NCBI GenBank assembly: GCA_020747065.1
Contig: JAGMVK010000002.1
Location: 3,410,001 to 3,474,000 of the forward strand
Length of the DNA: 64,000 nucleotides
Reading direction: 5' to 3'
From: Cadophora sp. MPI-SDFR-AT-0126
Lineage: Eukaryota; Ascomycota; Leotiomycetes; Helotiales; Ploettnerulaceae
Shown here: one piece after another, positions 41,207-52,339 of the stretch
Numbering within the stretch: position 1 is the stretch's first letter
How the letters are laid out: each line of letters begins with the position of its first letter
The notes under the pieces: model-generated
Databases searched by the model: none
The model's input: the letters and a program-made list of their open reading frames with translations, nothing else
What the model was told of the DNA's origin: nothing
Program-made: the position numbers and the translations under genes

Positions 41207-44200
41207 ATGGGCTTGATATTCGGTGATAGGTCATAAGATAGATGCATTTGCGCTCAATTATCATATTTTTGCTTGCAAGGAAATTTAGCTACTTTTGTAC
41301 CAAACCATTTTTATGCAATACAATCAATCAAGTGCCAAAAATCCTTCCAACAGTACACCAGGTACTGCAATAAGTTTTATTGAGTTGATATCTCATTATC
41401 GTTGATCTTTTTGCCCGTTGCGGCCTCGGAAAACAGTTGAGCCAACTACGGGTATTTTTGGGGCCGACGGTTCAGATCATTGGACGCATCTCGGAAGATC
41501 AAGGCTTCGTAACTTACAGACACGAGGAACTGGTGGGCCAATTTCCCCGCACATATGGCTTGGCGAATCGAAACCGGAATTAAGCTTACCGTAATCATTG
41601 GCCGATCTCTGACAGCCCCTTGCGGTCTCCGCCCCTGGTTTCTGTTCCTGGTTTCTGTTCCTGGTCTCTGCCTCCAGTCTCTGCCCCTGGTTTCTGCCCC
41701 TGGTCTCTGCCCCCGGAATATGCACCCCTAATGCGCTTAACCACTCACATTCAAACCACTCCGTTCTTTCTCTTCTCTTCCGCTACTGTATCTTAATGTG
41801 ATGCGGCAGCTAATTCGGGCCGGAACCTTGACCCAGCTTGTGGTTCAGCAGAGCCGTAGATGATCTCGGATAGTTATGTCGCACCGTGTGCCAAGGCCAG
41901 ACAATCACGGATACATTACCCTATTATCAATTCTTTAATGCAAGTCCACAGTTATAAACCTATCGGGGTGCTTATAGGTAGTTTAGACAACCTAAGGTAC
42001 GTTTTGCGGGCTTCTTCGTGTGTTGAATTTTTTGTCTCGTGGCAAATTATCTACGCTGGAGCCTGCGTGTGCTTGGAAGACTTGGGTCCCTAGGAAAGAC
42101 GTGATATGACCACTATCAATCTGAAAACTCATCTAATACACGACGGTGGCTGAATTTTCTAAATTCGTTGACATAAACGTGCTAAAACTGGTGATGTAAT
42201 CCCTTGGCAGCGTGATTTAGTAATACGTTGGATGTTGCCTCTTCATCTTCTTTTGAATCAGGTAGCTGGGTGATTCAGAGGTGAGGGAACCTCCTCCTGG
42301 CACAACCATAAATCTTCATTCTTAGGTGATTTTCCCCAAATTAACTTCGCAAGCGAGCATAGAGGGCTTGCAGAGGATGAGTTGGAACGTGATTATCCTT
42401 TCCTTGTAATTGAAATATTTCAGTTTGCCTTAAATGTGAGAGCATTGAAAGAGCCTCATATAGTGGAGGATCGGCCGCAGATACTCTTTCCTAGCCAGTC
42501 TATTGCCCCACTACATGAACCAAGTGACCGCTGCTTAACGAGCGATACCTACGTGAATTTACCATCCTCTCCAGCCATAATGGACTTCCTTTCGGCTAGG
42601 AGTCATGTCTGAGCGTGGTCTTAGTTCAGTTGAGTGTAGATACTAGGACTCCGACAGAAGCATGAGCTAGAGAGGAATTGTGAGATGGTTCTGTACTTAG
42701 GTCGATGCTCCCATGAATTTTCCAATTGAGTTCCATCGTGTCAGTACTGCCGTACGAAACTATGTAACAGCTTTGTGCGATATGGCGATCTTGTGCGTCT
42801 ACATTCAGGTCCATCTCTTATCATTATCAGCTTAGTCCAATTCGATTTCGCAGACCTAGGAGGTTTACACTTTTGGCACTGCACTTTTATTCCTTCCCCG
42901 TTTCCACACTCGTGCCGTAGTATTCAGTTCAACGTCCTTGGTAGCACTGCCTACGTGCTGTACGATTCCCACTTCAACGAACCAGCCAGTGATGGGTTTC
43001 AGAGTTAAGATAAGGTCAGGAAATGTTTGTGGTACTCTCGAAATAGGAAGGGGAATTGGGATAATTGAAACTTCTCGGGAAACACAATTCTGAACGGTCC
43101 ATTATGATTAGATCCATGTTGTGAATGCTTCATAGCGAGTTGGGTTTATAATTACCTTTCGAAGCTCGGAATGCGAGAGTTCAATAACTTGATAGGCCGG
43201 CCCTTGAGCAAGAGACATTGCAGCTGACCGAGCAGGTCAAGTCGGCCGTGTGAGAGATTTGGCATTACACTACGCACTGGAGCATGCATTTTCCTTGGCT
43301 GTGATGACGCTTTGCATACGAGAGTCTAAGAAGATGAGGCGACAGGAAGGTCTGCATGGATCATGGCACTCTAAACATTCTCAAATATGTAATTAAGCCA
43401 GCGCCAGCGAATCGACATTAGTCTAGCTCAGATATGCTTTGAGTTATCAAATAGCCGACGGTCTGGTTAATTGTTGTTCCATCAAGTGACTCCGCTTCCT
43501 CGATGAAATAGAAAGAAAGAATAGAACGTCCATGGGACGTGGCCAGGATAAAGACAAGGTATGTTCTACACCAAAATCACGGATGGTGCAACGGCTTTTT
43601 CTTCCGCGCAGCGTGGTCTTGGCCAATTTGTGGCGGTTTAGATCTCATGTAATGTCTCTGGATACACTGGAATAAATATATGCTCTTGCGCCCATCTCAA
43701 CCTCATCACAATTTATTCGGCCGCATATGTGTGGGAGTCGTGAGGGCTCGCCAGAGAGGAGTGTTGTCGGTGATCGGGTGCAATCCGAGCCCAGTCGTTG
43801 GGGAATATCCGATAATGTTCGATTTGAAGTTGACAAGCGCTTGCTTCTTTCTTCGCCGCAGACAACGAGATATCCAAGGCTACGTGAAGATGACATATAA
43901 ACTCGTCAGTACAAGCAATAGGTTGGATGGAAGAAGAGACTTCCCATATCCTGAAAGGGCCACGTAGCTCGCTGACCGCCCTGCGCTTGCCCAATTCATT
44001 CATCACTCAGGCTCCCTCTCACAGTCTGCCTTACCTCAGTCGATCATGTAGATAAGGGAGACGATAGTTGAAGGCCGTTCGACGTATAGCAACGGCTGAC
44101 TGCAAGGTGGTACGGCAATGGACTGGTTTTAAGTGGATATGAAAAGCAGAAAGGTAGCACAGAATCGATGATCCAGTACTGCTGGATGAGAGGTGCCCGG

Positions 44201-45147
44201 TCGCGGAACGGATCATCGGTGTGTTATATATCGCGACGTGGTCGGCCAGTTTTGAGTCTGCCTAATCACTGCCGCTCCCATCAGTTTTTTTGAGCAAATA
44301 TCGATCCAAAGTCAAGGACTGAAGCTAATTGATACCTGGTAGCCGCACGGATCCTTTATTAATTGCAGAGGATGGTGGAAGATGACATCGAACATGGAAA
44401 AAGCACTCAGAACGCGCTTGGACATATCGAAGGTGTAAGGGCATCAAGAAAGAGGTTGACGCAAACACGCACACTGGTGTGCCATGCGGTTGAATAGAAT
44501 GAGTGTTACTCATGACATGTACAGTTGGTTTCTTCTGGGGTTTTCTGCTCGACGACTTTGGTGCTGTCGATCTTTCGAGACTCTTCATTCGGACCGATGA
44601 CCACACTTATCAGTGGAGCATCTACATACCTTTCTGACGGTGAGAAATTGCCGGCATGTCCGAAAACAAGTTTTCGTTGTTGGTTTTCTGTTGGTTTTCT
44701 GTTGGTTTTAATGTTGGTGACTGAATGTACGCCACTTGATTGGATACTGCGTTGGCGATACCCTGTGACACGACAGGCGTCTAGATTCCCATCAATATTT
44801 AGCATCAACTGCCAATCACACCATTGAAACCCCGGATCGATCTCCAACACGTTCGCTCCCCACTTCCTTTTTAGTATGTGCTGCTCCCGAAATTTGCGGA
44901 ACTCGGTATCGAACTCGGTATCGCTCCTCGTTTCCCTCAAAGATTGGCCAGTGTTGCTGCTGTCATGCCCTCGGAGTCAAGTGAGCACCTGCAAACTGTG
45001 CGTGTCGAAGTGCAGCGACGATACATTACGGCTGATACATATCTTTATTGGCACTACAGATTGTGAATAATGTTACTACAGAAAGCGTTGATGTGAAAAA
45101 TGCCCCCGACCTAGCACAGCATTCTATTTGCTTTTTGCATCGTTTGA
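41207..45147. other. Gene-poor region with remnants
   Basis: Four kilobases with no gene I can support. At 42326-42612 there is an acceptor-like site followed by 95 codons of protein-like frame (ERDYPFLVIEIFQFALNVRA), but the upstream exon hits a stop, so it may be a remnant. The minus-strand frame 44940-44506 has protein-like stretches but no initiating ATG at its head. Three 11-bp GTTGGTTTTCT units lie at 44679-44710. Confidence 0.5.
41620..41712 (-). repeat. GGGGCAGAGACC-type minisatellite, locus 2
   Basis: Seven imperfect units of the 13-bp core, read on the minus strand. The flank on the unit's 3' side (GTTCCTCGTGT...GAAGCCTTGATCTTCC) resembles the flank of locus 1 (GGTCCTCGTGT...GGAAGCGTCTAGATCT), so the repeat and its neighbourhood may be one dispersed element. 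Confidence 0.75.
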
Positions 45148-46213
45148 CTACAGATGAAGTCCTTCCGCTGCCCAAATATAGGCAGAGTCTTCGGCAGATA
45201 AATGGCGGCTAAACTGCCGTGGACGTAATACAATATCTGGGAACATGGTCGAAACACCGTGTGTCCATGCGTACTCTACTTTCTCTGCATTCCATTTGGA
45301 CTCCGTCCCAAAACTGCCCATGAGCTCTGATATGCGATCCCAAACACCTTCATAATCTATCCGGGCAGCGTCTACCATGGAATGGTGAGAAATCAAACTT
45401 CTCAGACGAAAAACCTCGTTATCCCGGTCAACGCGGGCAGCCCTGCCAAGGACGTCGATCTGTTACAATGATCAGCTCTTCCATTCGAGTTGAAAGACAA
45501 CGTAGACCTAGACTAACATCATGTGCAGACCTCTCCCACATCGACCTCCACCCACTTTGTTTCAGTGTTTTGTCCATTCTCCAGAAAACCTTTATTATAT
45601 GTTCCCATTCTCTTCCTTCGCGTTTCAGGCGTACCAAGAGCATCTTCCTGTCCCAACTCTTTTTCCAATTTTCGAAATCTCGGGTCGTAGGTCTCTCGAC
45701 GCATGTCTCGCTCCCTGTGGAGCCAGGATGGGCCTGACCTTGAAGAACTTCGGTCACCAGAGTGTCGAGAGATTCTTCGGTCAACATGGAATCCAGATGA
45801 GTCTCACTGCTTAAGGCCACTAGATCGTTAAGAGCGGGGTCGATCCCCGTGGAATCTAGATCAAAATAGCCTTGAGGAGCTATTAGACCTTCAAGTGAGG
45901 TATCAGCCGCCATAGAGCCTAGATAACCATAGCCTCGAGATATATCGGCCACCTGGGGGTCGAGAGATGCTTCGGTCGACGTGGGATCCGGATGAGTGTT
46001 ACTGCTTAAGTCCATTAGATTGTTGAGAGAGGGGTCGGTCCACGTAGAACTTAGATCAAAATAGCCTTGAGCAGCTGTGAGATCTTCAGGTGAGGTATCG
46101 GTCGCCATAGAGCCTAGATAACCGTGGCGTTGAGAAACTTCCATCACTAGGACGGCTGGAGGCAAAAAGTTCGCCGTGGGAGTTGAAAATTGGCCTTGTG
46201 TATGATTCGCCAT
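45148..46213 (-). CDS. Repeat-containing protein with Myb-like Trp helix region, 2 exons
   Basis: On the minus strand, exons 46213-45518 and 45459-45148 are joined by a 58-bp phase-0 intron (GTTAGT...ACAG), giving 335 residues. The N-terminal half contains a ~65-residue unit (GYLGSMAxDTSxExLxAxQGYFDL...DPxLNxL) present twice, at ~31 and ~96, with a trace of a third near 159; they are Ser/Thr/Asp-rich. The middle (~172-232) has spaced tryptophans and basic residues (ENWKKSWDRKML, REWEHIIKVFWRM, SGWRSMWERS), recalling Myb/SANT-like helices, but I cannot confirm that. The C-terminal ~100 residues look folded and helical. It diverges from the gene at 46751. Confidence 0.65.
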
Positions 46214-46750
46214 TGTGCTGATGAATGTATTGAATTTTCACTGATGTGGTTGATGAATCGAAGTTTCTGAAGCACAGAACAAGTGAATTTATAATATTAT
46301 CTCGAGTGCTAACTCGCACCTGGACGAATTATTCCAGGAACGAGATCCATGGCTAGTAATCACTAGTCCCATGTTGATATCGAATCACAACTTAAAGACA
46401 GGAAACCCAACCGACATTCTATTTTCGGAAAAACTCATTCGCGGCATCTTAGTACTGCCCCACAGCTATTGAAGACACTACCAGCACCGTCCGCCATTGT
46501 TTGCTGAACATGTGAAAATAAGTGCCTGCCGTGGCATGAAAACGATCCGTTGTCCTGGAGGACTAATGTGGGCCATTGTCAGGTATAGTGGCAATCAGCC
46601 GGACGCCAGTCTCTGAAGTTCGTCCTGAACATACTTAGATCCCACCATGCACATCCAGATCCTTCACCAAACATCCAAACTGTAGCAGGTCCAGAGACAG
46701 TCTGGCCTCTAAGCCTTTATCCATCGCACAATATATAATTCAATCACAAG
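46214..46750. promoter_or_regulatory. Divergent promoter region
   Basis: This 537-bp segment lies between divergent starts. No gene. AT-rich words near 46275-46290 (for the minus gene) and TATATAA at 46732-46738 (only 13 bp before ATG 46751) are the nearest TATA-like sequences. Confidence 0.35.
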
Positions 46751-47203
46751 ATGCCAGAACCTGAACTCGCCAAACCTACTCGACCCAAGCTTTACAATCC
46801 CCAGGTTGGGAATCCCCGGAGTGCCCCGCAGGGAAGTCCTATGGATAGATCTTCAAAAATGTCAGCTACTGTATACAAGCTACGTTCCTCGCCCACTTTC
46901 CACAATACTAGTATGCCCCACCTGCAGGTCAGCGAGCCGTCCAAAGTTAACACCACTAGCGGGAAGCGTCTAGAAGCTCCGACTGACTTTGATAGCTATG
47001 TCGTAAAAGGTATATGTTTAGTTGTTGAGTCTTATGCCACGGTACTGATGACAACATAGCAAGTCTTATGTTCACGGACTCCAAAGGTGACTTCCACGTC
47101 GATTTTCCATGAGGCATTCGTCGGAGGTGACCCCGCAGAAGTCAAGCTAGAGTATAGTCGCCTTCTCGAGACAATCCATGAGGGAGACGAGGGAGGAGAC
47201 TAA
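46751..47203 (+). CDS. Small hypothetical protein, 2 exons
   Basis: Exons 46751-47009 and 47064-47203 (54-bp phase-1 intron, GTATAT...CAAG) give 132 residues. An acceptor four bases earlier would end the protein after 17 codons; the one chosen yields a natural acidic tail (ETIHEGDEGGD). The N-terminal 85 residues are basic and Pro/Ser-rich, probably disordered. The C-terminal part may form one helix (PAEVKLEYSRLLETIHEG). Unknown family. Confidence 0.5.
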
Positions 47204-47985
47204 TAGAAGAGATTTCACTGTCGAGCAACATTATAGATAGATACTAATAAGATTTCAGGAAAGATAAAATAGGTCATAGCTTTCTAGGCACTGATTAGAT
47301 TGGCGATTTTGCAATCTACTAGGTTTTCAATGGGACTCTATGTTTCCTTTTCTTCGTTACTCCATAGCATCACATTCAACCCATACTTGACGTTCGCTTT
47401 GAGTTTTGCGTGGGGATGAGGAACAGTGCTTTTTGGCGCGCGCTTTGCATTAACCGAAAGTGGTACAAGCCGTCGGCTCCAAGTATCCACTACACGGCGC
47501 CAGCCTAACCAAACGTCGACAAAGGACAAGAAGACCACACCAAAGATCAGCATATCTATCATTCCAAAGATTTTAAAAAGATTTCGAGTCATGCAGTAGA
47601 ATCTGGGAGGCATCAAAGTTTTCCTTCGGTAGATGTTGAAACTGTAGCAATGTGGCACAGTGCGGAGATCGGCAGCCCTCGGAATGTCCAGATCGTCGTT
47701 CCGATAAGCAGGTCCAGCATATGTCCGGAGCTGCTGTGTAATCTGGAGCGGATGTAGGCGCCATTGGTAGAACAACAGTGCCAATAGAGGGGAAAGCCGA
47801 CCCTCCCTTTCAGCACGTACGCAAATCTTCTCCATCCGGAGACAAGGATAGGAAGACTAGATGAACGAATGGCATCCTTGCCCTTACCTAGATGTGATGG
47901 GAGCATTAGTTCCACTTTCCGTGAAAATATTAACTTTAGAAAACAGGTGAGATCGATGATCAATTGCCCCAGACCCCTATTCGAA

Positions 47986-48156
47986 ATGGCATCATTTATC
48001 AGACCCCATTCTTCATTCATGCCAATCAACTTACCGACGTATGAAAATTCTACGTCGAATTTCGCTGACTTCTCTCGATCTCCTAGAGACTTCCAACTGA
48101 AGGTCTGGGCCTTCGCTCTTCCAGGACCTTGTACCATCGAGCAGGTCTGGAACTAG
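47986..48156 (+). pseudogene. Truncated 2EXR-domain gene fragment
   Basis: From ATG 47986 the frame reads about 30 residues and then RSPRDFQLKVWAFALPGPCTIE, a good match to the start of fungal 2EXR domains (FxxLPxELRxKIWxFALPGPRxIE), before stopping at 48156. None of the usual downstream residues (CxESR...) follow, so this looks like a broken or truncated copy. 2EXR proteins are a large, fast-expanding family of unknown function in ascomycetes. Confidence 0.5.
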
Positions 48157-50261
48157 ACAGCGTGGCTGGCAAGTAGAGAAAATCATGCCAGTCTCGGGAT
48201 TGCCTAGTTCAAGATATTAATGATTTGTTGGGATTGTCCAACCAGTTTTTAATCATTGCTTTGAGATCTAGATCGTGATCAGAAATAACCTTTGCCGCTC
48301 AGGTCCAACGACGCAAATGATTGACTGCAAAGGCGTCAGCTCTACTGATTGTAGATGTAGTACCTTACTAAATATCGGTCTGTCAATTATTACTAAGAAT
48401 CTACAATTGAGAGGGAGTCATACAGTTCCTCATTAGAAGACAAGAATTGTAAAAACTTTCCTTCGACAAGTGTTGGTTCCTACAGCATAGTTCAAAGACC
48501 CAGCACCCCTCGGAATTTTTCGTTGAGCTGGTTTTGAGATTCACAGCGAATTTAGACACTGGTGAAAAGAACCGAGCCAGTGACGTGCAAAGCTGACCCT
48601 CCACTGAAAACCAGGATCGGAGCATTTCTTGAACAAATGAACCCTGTCCCTTACCCTGACCTATAGAAGGCATTGGCTCAATCCCTCCATTCCGTCCGTT
48701 CTTTAGCGCCCAAAATGCTCTGTAAGGGCTTCACTAGCCATTATCTCATTGGTCCTTGCACGATAGTCGTCCAAGGTTTCGACGTCAGCTTTCCCACCAC
48801 GAACGGGTCGACGGAGGCATAGGCAAGATGCGAGATTCTAATTCCGCGGCAGAATGATTTACGAAATTCCAAAGTCTAGTAACACAATTTTCTTACCTCG
48901 TGACCCTACAGTCGTCAACCCGCCTAAATGATTCCTGCCACTTGTGCTGCACGGAGTCAGCAATCGGAGCTCAGCCATTGCCACTTCTCTAAGGATCAGT
49001 AAAAGATCCTATCTGGCGTCTCCTTCCTACTTTTCAATTTGATGGCGAGTTGATCGATTGCAAGGATGGCCTGGCCTCATTGATGTTCTCCAGCCTGGTG
49101 AACTGGATTCAGACGCTGCAATGACACCATCTAAAGTATCGATGCTCCAGGCTCGCTTGAACTTTTCAGCTCGGCAAGAAATTAATTGGCTGATGCAAAG
49201 CCCACATGAACAATAGTACAAGTGATAGGAAGCCCCAAACCCTGGACGGGTGTGAACTTTAGAAGAGGTGCACCCAGGATTACCTTCCGGGGTAGTAATC
49301 TCCCACGTTCCCTCTTGTTACATACCAATACTTCTATGAACTTGTGTGTTTAGCTTCCTCCGGACTACGCAGAAAATCGAGTGGCACTCCTTTGCGTCGA
49401 TCATATTTTGCAGCATGACGTTGTCGCACGGTCGAACCAGACCATCGGGACGCCCCCGCACCCAGATAAGATGGTTGTGACATAATTTCAATTGGTCATA
49501 ACATTCGGGTATTTTGCCGAACAACCAGATCATATGATACGTCGAGTCAACTTGTGATGTTTCGGAGCAAGTTGTACTCGTATTCATTAGTTTTATGAAC
49601 ACCTTGCAGGATGTCGTTACAAGTACCCGCTAAGTCTCGTGCAAGATCTCGAGTAGGCGCTTCAACCTGCATAAGTGTGCATTAGCGTGTAACCCCGCTG
49701 CTGATAAGCGCTCAGAGCGCGTTAATCGACGAATCACCGATGCATCTATCAAATAATGGCCAGTTAGTCAGCAAAATCACCTCCTTCTTGACATGATCAT
49801 CGTATTCAACAAATTGACCAAATAAGACTGTCGAATCAAACAGGAGAAAATCTTAGAACTACTCTCTACGACGGGTTAGAAGTCAACTGCCGGTATGCTG
49901 ATGACAATTGACAATATAGAATGCGTACGGTTCTGAGCGCCTATCAGTAGTGTTGTTGTACTTGACGAAAAAGGATATGAAATTTGCCGTGAGGCAGAAT
50001 GCTTTGAAGCCCGCAACGCACGTCCAGAAAGTCCGAATATAAGTATCCCATTATTTGGGATAAATCCTGTGGTAAAAACATTGAAGAGTTGATGATAACC
50101 GAGGTTACTTGATATGGTTAGATAGTCTCAGGCTAGGTCAACTATCCAATAAGGGGTTGGCCTGCCTCCCGATAACCCGCAACCGTGACAATTTGACCGC
50201 ACCAAAATTAAGATAGTGGAAGGGTGATTCAACTGTTGGAAAGGGGGACAGCGACAAGGAG

Positions 50262-50337
50262 CAGGAACACGGGGCAGAGACCGGAGGCAGAGACCGGGGG
50301 CAGAGACCGGGGGCAGAGACGGGGGGCAGAGACTAGG
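50262..50337 (+). repeat. GGGGCAGAGACC-type minisatellite, locus 3
   Basis: About five near-identical 13-bp units GGGGGCAGAGACC, the most regular of the three arrays. Orientation is the same as locus 1. Confidence 0.8.
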
Positions 50338-51481
50338 TTAATCTGAGAGCACGCAATAGTGGGCTTGAAGCAGACTGGTTCCTTCGAGTCAGATACGCTG
50401 ATGTGCGATTGACAGCCGCATCATTCGAGACTCGCAACAAACCGATGAGTTAGTCATCGCGGCAACGCAACGATACATCCCAGTCCCCTAGTCATTCTGC
50501 TTTGCCTATGAGCTGGACGCAATCTAGGTTGACTTCAATGTTTGCTCGCCTCCTTCTATAGAGTCGATTGCCTATAACAAAAGCAAAACTGTTTCATGCT
50601 CGGTATTCCAAGTGAATAACTTCGCTCTCTCCGAATTGATTAGGAAAGGGGAATAAAGCTATATTGGGGGCAGAAAAGTTCGCAAGCAGGCAGGCCTGAC
50701 CTTCTTTATTCCGTTCCTTCAATCCCGAATTTTCACGCTTGTGGTCACAGTCTCAAAATGGGCTTCGAAGACTGTCAAGAAGCAGATGGAAGCACCATTT
50801 CAGACTGGACCTATTCGGCATCCGGAGAGACGTATCTTTATGATTAATTTTCACTGCAAGATTGGTTCGACGGGGCCATTCGTTTGATGGCAAAGATTAT
50901 GCTGCCCAAGGACCGCAGTGATGCTAAGCCGCTCGATAGGGGCAAAGTACCTTAACTTTTGGGACTTGAATGCGTAACTTATTATAGTTGACATGAAACC
51001 TACATCCCCGCATCAAATGCTACTAAGTTACCGGAAAATTCTGACTCCTCCACCTTTCACTCGCTATTCACGCAGAGGCAAGGTCAAATATAGGTTCATG
51101 ATCCCACAGATTATTACCTCGACTTTTCACCTGGTTCAGTGCGGCTTTAAACTTGGGAACTCTTTTTGTAAAATCTAAATAAAGTACTGCCTTGAGAATG
51201 CAATCATTTTGTTGTCGCCTCGTAGGACTGATATCTTCGACCGGTTAGTGGTTGGTGGAAGCGCCACTGACTTGGAAAGTTTGGTAACGAAGAATCCCCG
51301 CATTGGAGATGGCTCAATATACCAGATCAGTCATTCTGTCATCGTACAAGCTCCTGTCCTGCGAAATCCTACGAAGAGTTCGGTATCCCTACGTCCAACA
51401 AGACAACATCCGTCAGATTCTGCCTTGTAAGAAATAAACTGTTATTTTTATCTGTATAACGAATCGTTCCTTATATATCAA

Positions 51482-52088
51482 CTATAAATGTGGAACTAAA
51501 TCACACGCTGAAGAGAGCAGATCCAAACTGCCCATCTCCCTTCTCTTAGCGACTTCAGGCATGGCGCCCTGAGCATGAAAAAGCCCTTGCCATTGATTCC
51601 GGTTTATCGCCAGATCAAATGATGGCGGGTCTGGTAGGAACGGTATAGCCCTGGTTCTTTCTTTCATGGGAGGGACTTGGTCCTTTGAAACGACTGCCTC
51701 CGCTGGAGCCACTCTGTGAGACGACACTTCCTCCCTCGCCCGCCTAGTTTTCTTTCTCTGCCTCTCAGTTAAGCTTCTCTCTATGTCCCGAGAGAATTTG
51801 ATCTGGGTATTTGGACGAGCAAGCTGTTGGTCAGAGTTAACTAAAGAACACAACTGAAAATGGGCCACTCACAATCTCGTCCACATTCCACTGCATTTTA
51901 TCCGTGGTCATGAAGACGTAGTACTCATCCTTTTCGGGATTATACATGATCTGTGCCAGCTCATATCCACATAATGTTCCCATCTGATAGGCTTTATGCT
52001 CTAAGCCTGTCTTTCGTTTCCGCCGTTGCGTGTTGCGTTCTTTCTTCGTCTGGGGCGCCTGCCTTCTGTTCTCCTTACGGGAGGGCAT
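51482..52088 (-). CDS. Minimal MADS-box (SRF-type) protein, 2 exons
   Basis: On the minus strand, exons 52088-51873 and 51823-51482 (49-bp phase-0 intron, GTGAGT...CAACAG) give 185 residues. The first ~70 residues resemble a MADS box: basic TKKERNTQRRKRKTGLEHKA, then YQMGTLCGYELAQIMY, the usual KAxELxxLCxxExxxII pattern, and a strand YYVFMTTDKMQW. The rest is basic and disordered (ERQRKKTRRAR). MADS proteins bind CArG-type DNA as dimers; this reduced form may bind DNA or act as a dimerising inhibitor (inference). It diverges from the ferric reductase gene 251 bp away and could regulate it. Confidence 0.65.
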
Positions 52089-52339
52089 AATTGAATGGAG
52101 CTGATGATGAAGCAGACTCAACCCACCTGGAAGCGGCCAGTCTTAAATCAGCAAAGGCGGTCACAGTAAGACGAAGATGATACGTAATACCATCGGAAGG
52201 GGGTCACTTCTGGCACCCTGTGCTTTTCTTAGGCGCATCTAAAATTGTGCTCAAGTCTAAAAATAGATCGTTTGTAGTGATATAAGAAGCACTAAGTTAG
52301 GTAAATGTGCCCCAACATCCGAATTTCACAACCCTAGCC

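Larger units (their letters stand above)
47204..51481. other. Gene-poor region with a truncated 2EXR remnant and a minisatellite
   Basis: No intact gene. Minus-strand frames 47338-47835 and 47613-48137 overlap the plus-strand 2EXR remnant and cannot be spliced together. A minus-strand frame from ATG 49587 to 49318 (90 codons, five Cys) is protein-like but unsupported. The minisatellite lies at 50262-50337. Frames at 50993 and 51209 have no support. Confidence 0.5.

Noticed and set aside
42326..42612. A possible 3' exon with protein-like frame
   Set aside because: The donor upstream (GTGAGG near 42280) requires a phase that meets a stop codon in the preceding exon, so no intact gene can be built.
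44506..44940. Minus-strand 144-codon frame
   Set aside because: No ATG at its head and it contains an 11-bp repeat; not enough to call a gene.
47338..48137. Two long minus-strand frames (165 and 174 codons)
   Set aside because: I could not splice them in frame (the only intron would be 31 bp), and a 2EXR motif on the opposite strand explains the openness better.
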